Shown here: piece after piece, positions 61,233-64,000 of the stretch
Numbering within the stretch: position 1 is the stretch's first letter
Layout of the letters: each line of letters starts with the position of its first letter
NCBI GenBank assembly: GCA_031395485.1
Contig: JANNUS010000013.1
Span: 42,590-106,589 of the forward strand
Origin: UBA2336 sp031395485
GTDB lineage: Bacteria > Bacteroidota > Bacteroidia > Cytophagales > Cyclobacteriaceae
Length of the DNA: 64,000 nucleotides
Reading direction: 5' to 3'
Translations under genes and position numbers: made by a program
Notes under the pieces: generated by a model
Database searches by the model: none
The model's input: the letters and a program-made list of their open reading frames with translations, nothing else
Told to the model about the DNA's origin: nothing

Positions 61233-63796
61233 TCGACTATATCATAAAGCTAAAGCGGGAAACACGCGGTATTTTTCGCGATGTCTGGGTTTGGAAAATG
61301 GCCTGGCGCGATGCACGACATAATTTTTCGAGATTATTTTTATTCACAGCCTCGCTCATGGCTGGTATAGCAGCGGTAGTATCACTCGATTCACTCAACA
61401 ACTCCCTGCAACACGATATCGATCGCAATGCCAAGGAATTACTGGGAGCCGATTTGCTTGTTACTGGAAATAAAAAGTTCGAGCCGGAATTAACAGCACT
61501 CTTTGATTCTATTCCATATGCTCAGGCAGAGGAGGCGGACATGGCTTCGATGGTATTGTTTCTGCACAACAGCCAATCAAGATTAATCCGGCTAGTGGCA
61601 CTAAAAGGCGATTTTCCATTTTATGGTGACTTGATAACCCAACCCGTTAATGCTTATGCGTTAATGAAGACGGGCTCGTATGCTTTGCTTGATGAATCGC
61701 TTGCCAGTCAATTTGAAGTTAGTTCGGGAGACTCTATAAAAGTAGGGAGCACCAAATTTCCGGTAGCGGGAGTGGTAACAAAAATTCCGGGTGGTGGCGG
61801 TATACTTTCAACGTTTACACCTTCGGTCTATATTTCTATGCGCGCGTTAGACTCAACAGAGCTGGTGCAGTTTGGAAGCCGGGTGAGTTACCGGAGGTAT
61901 TTTAAAACAACGAGTGATGCACAAACAGAATCGCTAATAAAAAAAATTGGCCCTCCCGTTCGTAAACTCGGTCATGGCTATGACGATGTTCAAGAACGTA
62001 AAGAAGAGTTGGGCGACACCTTTCAATCGCTTTACCGTTTTTTCTCGTTGCTCGCTTTTGTCGCCTTAATTCTTGGCTGCATTGGTGTAGCCAGCGCGGT
62101 TCATATTTATGCAAGAGAAAAGCGAGAGGAGGTTGCCATACTTCGATGTGTGGGCTCTACTGGCTGGCAAGCATTTAATATTTATTTTATTCAAATCTTT
62201 GTATTGGGTATAATTGGTAGTGTAGTGGGTGCATTTTTAGGTGTAGCCATACAGCAACTTATCCCCGTTTTGTTTGGCGATTTGCTTCCGGTAGAAGTGA
62301 GTATGGTAGTATCATGGTTTTCTGTAATGCTAGGAATAGTATTGGGGGCTATCGTTTCTATTTTGTTCTCCATGCTTCCACTCATGGCAGTGCGATTTGT
62401 GCCTCCGCTTACAGTGTTGCGTGCTGATTTTGAAGGCGTAAAAATTTTCTCTAAAACTCGACTTCTCGCCATTATTTTAATCGCTGTATTTCCAATTCTC
62501 TTTGCCAGCTTGCAAACAAAAAGTTGGATTACGGGAGGAATCTTTTTTCTTGGATTAATTACAGCCTTAGGTGCGCTTACACTTGTAGCACGTTCTTTGC
62601 TTTTTCTTGTTAAGAAATTCTTTCCCTCCAAGGCTTCATTCATCTGGCGACACGCACTTTCTAATCTTTTTAGACCCAACAATCAAACCCGCGTGCTTAT
62701 GGTTGCGATCGGGCTCGGTACTTTCATTATCGCTACATTAAATGTGATTGAAAAAAGTTTGCTGAGTCAGGTAGAGTTTACTGGCCAGGAAAACCAATCC
62801 AACACAATTTTATTCGATATACAGCCTTCGCAAAAAGATGGAGTACTTACGTTAATGCACGATAACGCACTACCCGTTAAGCAAGTGGTTCCCATTATTA
62901 CCTGTAGGCTAACACAGGTGAAGGGAAAAAATGTAGAGGATATTCAAAAGGATACAACCGATACCATTCCGAATTGGGCTGTTATGCGCGAGTATCGTGT
63001 TACGTACCGTGACAGTTTACACCCGGCAGAAGAATTAATAAAGGGTGAAATGCACAAGAAGATAGCCGGACACGATTCCGTTTGGGTAACCATTTCAGAA
63101 GGTGTGCACGAAAGCCTGGAAGTAAAAGTAGGGGACTCGCTTTTGTTCGATGTTCAGGGTGTTCCCATTCATGTGCGTATTGGCGGCATCCGTAAAGTAG
63201 ATTGGTCGAACGATCCTCCAAATTTTATTTTCGTTTTCCCTACCGGTGTATTAGAAAACGCCCCTCAGGTTTTTGTGAGTACTACGCGTATCGATGATCA
63301 GCAAATTGCAAACCGATTTCAGCAACAGCTAATTATGCAATACCCGAACGTATCGCTCATTGACTTGCGGTTGATTTTAAGCACGGTTAATTCGTTGTTC
63401 GACAAACTCAGCGTAATCGTTAGCTTCCTCGCATTGTTCAGCATTATTACCGGCCTGATTGTATTGGCGGGCGCGGTAATCAATAGCAAGTTTGTGCGCA
63501 TGAAAGAGAATGTATTATTGCGCACCATTGGTGCCCGCACAAGTCACATCACAAAAATTACGCTTATTGAATATACCTACCTCGGTTTATTTTCAGCATT
63601 AACGGGTATGGTGTTATCATTGGGTGGTGGCTGGTTATTAACCACCTACTTTTTTGAGATCACGTTTGCTTTCGATTGGCTGGAAATTACAACGATTGGC
63701 TTGGGTGTAGTTTTTATGACGATTGCCATCGGTTGGTGGAACTCCCGGGAAGTAATTAATACACCACCCTTGCAGGTATTGAGGAGGGAGGGGTAA
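61229..63796 (+). CDS. ybbP: YbbP-type ABC transporter permease
   Basis: 855 residues, large two-half FtsX permease. First FtsX core contains EKREEVAILRCVGSTGWQAF, the second MKENVLLRTIGARTSHI; about ten membrane helices in all, with periplasmic domains between. Unlike the left-end array it has a cognate ATPase gene directly upstream. E. coli YbbP is likewise ~800 residues and paired with YbbA. Confidence 0.9.
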   Translation: MIDYIIKLKRETRGIFRDVWVWKMAWRDARHNFSRLFLFTASLMAGIAAVVSLDSLNNSLQHDIDRNAKELLGADLLVTGNKKFEPELTALFDSIPYAQAEEADMASMVLFLHNSQSRLIRLVALKGDFPFYGDLITQPVNAYALMKTGSYALLDESLASQFEVSSGDSIKVGSTKFPVAGVVTKIPGGGGILSTFTPSVYISMRALDSTELVQFGSRVSYRRYFKTTSDAQTESLIKKIGPPVRKLGHGYDDVQERKEELGDTFQSLYRFFSLLAFVALILGCIGVASAVHIYAREKREEVAILRCVGSTGWQAFNIYFIQIFVLGIIGSVVGAFLGVAIQQLIPVLFGDLLPVEVSMVVSWFSVMLGIVLGAIVSILFSMLPLMAVRFVPPLTVLRADFEGVKIFSKTRLLAIILIAVFPILFASLQTKSWITGGIFFLGLITALGALTLVARSLLFLVKKFFPSKASFIWRHALSNLFRPNNQTRVLMVAIGLGTFIIATLNVIEKSLLSQVEFTGQENQSNTILFDIQPSQKDGVLTLMHDNALPVKQVVPIITCRLTQVKGKNVEDIQKDTTDTIPNWAVMREYRVTYRDSLHPAEELIKGEMHKKIAGHDSVWVTISEGVHESLEVKVGDSLLFDVQGVPIHVRIGGIRKVDWSNDPPNFIFVFPTGVLENAPQVFVSTTRIDDQQIANRFQQQLIMQYPNVSLIDLRLILSTVNSLFDKLSVIVSFLALFSIITGLIVLAGAVINSKFVRMKENVLLRTIGARTSHITKITLIEYTYLGLFSALTGMVLSLGGGWLLTTYFFEITFAFDWLEITTIGLGVVFMTIAIGWWNSREVINTPPLQVLRREG

Positions 63797-63934
63797 TTTT
63801 GTGATGGCGGTAAATTTATCGTTACCGTACGTGTGAAGGTTGTGTTTTTCGATTCTCTGCTCTAGAAGGTCGTGAGTTGCCCCGATATAGAATGTATCAA
63901 GTTTCTTACTGAAAAGTATATAACAGCAATTCAT
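63797..63934 (-). pseudogene. GIY-YIG endonuclease, N-terminal remnant
   Basis: The 46 codons after ATG 63934 (CCYILFSKKLDTFYIGATHDLLEQR) are a good GIY-YIG N-terminus (YIL...FYIGATHDLLEQRIEKHN). At exactly the ybbP stop the frame turns into antisense ybbP sequence and loses the family (no conserved Glu/C-terminal helices). So the gene looks truncated by the ybbP end. It lies directly downstream of a terminator and a tRNA 3' end, a common place for these genes in Bacteroidota. Confidence 0.6.
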
Positions 63935-63939
63935 AGTAA

Positions 63940-63979
63940 ATAAAAAGCATCGCCCCGATTATCAATCAGAGCGATACTT
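63940..63979 (-). terminator. Terminator downstream of the edge tRNA
   Basis: Minus-strand hairpin GTATCGCTCTGATT / AATCGGGGCGATGC with a short loop, followed by a run of T. It starts 8 bases after the presumed tRNA end, as expected for a tRNA transcript. Confidence 0.7.
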
Positions 63980-63986
63980 CTTTTTG

Positions 63987-64000
63987 TGGGCCCAGCAGGG
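63987..64000 (-). tRNA. Probable tRNA 3' end, cut by the window edge
   Basis: The minus strand at the edge reads CCCTGCTGGGCCCA, the 3' part of a T-stem, acceptor strand and discriminator base. Methionine tRNAs of the phylum start GGGCCCA, which pairs with this TGGGCCC; identity cannot be confirmed without the flanking bases. Confidence 0.4.

Noticed and set aside
1..64000. CRISPR arrays, insertion sequences, phage genes
   Set aside because: No regularly spaced repeats, transposase or integrase motifs seen.

Overview
The window looks like a chromosomal segment of a Bacteroidota bacterium, most likely a Cytophagales relative. The evidence is: the gliding genes gldA-gldF-gldG; a menaquinone operon; lpxK (Gram-negative outer membrane); beta-barrel families typical of the phylum (DUF5916, 'putative porin'); a DUF4369/thioredoxin protein; a 7TMR-DISM histidine kinase; and repeated TAnnTTTG -7 elements, the Bacteroidota housekeeping promoter signature. 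By eye the base composition is A+T-leaning and even, and I see no insertion sequence, prophage or CRISPR array.

Layout. 1-15.2 kb: five homologous ~800-residue FtsX/MacB-type permeases, all on the minus strand, the first cut by the left edge. The array is interrupted by a methyltransferase-like membrane protein, a secreted prenyltransferase-repeat protein and a MazF-type toxin-antitoxin pair bracketed by a ~53-bp direct repeat. 15.3-21.6 kb: cation transport (Kup, CorC/CNNM type, CorA, MscS) plus a coiled-coil lipoprotein. 21.7-25 kb: polyprenyl diphosphate synthase, an unknown gene and a thioredoxin-fold exported protein. 25.1-30.6 kb: gldA-gldF-gldG-DUF4340, then dnaN. 30.7-42.9 kb: mixed envelope, signalling and hydrolase genes, including a histidine kinase facing a stand-alone receiver tail to tail, and a 42-codon membrane microprotein. 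42.9-49 kb: yebC, a REP-like element and the tight operon menI-menF-menD-menB-menE (the thioesterase heads it; menA, menC and menH are not in the window). 49-56 kb: phosphatase, TPR protein, a coiled-coil protein that has lost its zinc-ribbon cysteines, Nif3, then lpxK overlapping an outer-membrane porin. 56-64 kb: an amidotransferase-like orphan, a MacB permease, an esterase, then tesA-type lipase / ybbA / ybbP in the divergent order known from E. coli. The right edge holds a truncated GIY-YIG gene, a terminator and what looks like the 3' end of a tRNA on the minus strand.

Most genes are ordinary. The parts that deserve a second look are the toxin-antitoxin insertion that duplicated its neighbour's upstream region, the ATPase-less permease array with a sigma-54-like site at its head, the cysteine-less zinc-ribbon protein, and the tRNA/GIY-YIG junction. 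I did not find a convincing new multi-gene system. Several start codons were moved downstream from the longest reading frame where a -7 promoter element, signal peptide or neighbouring stop made the longer form unlikely; the reasons are in each entry.
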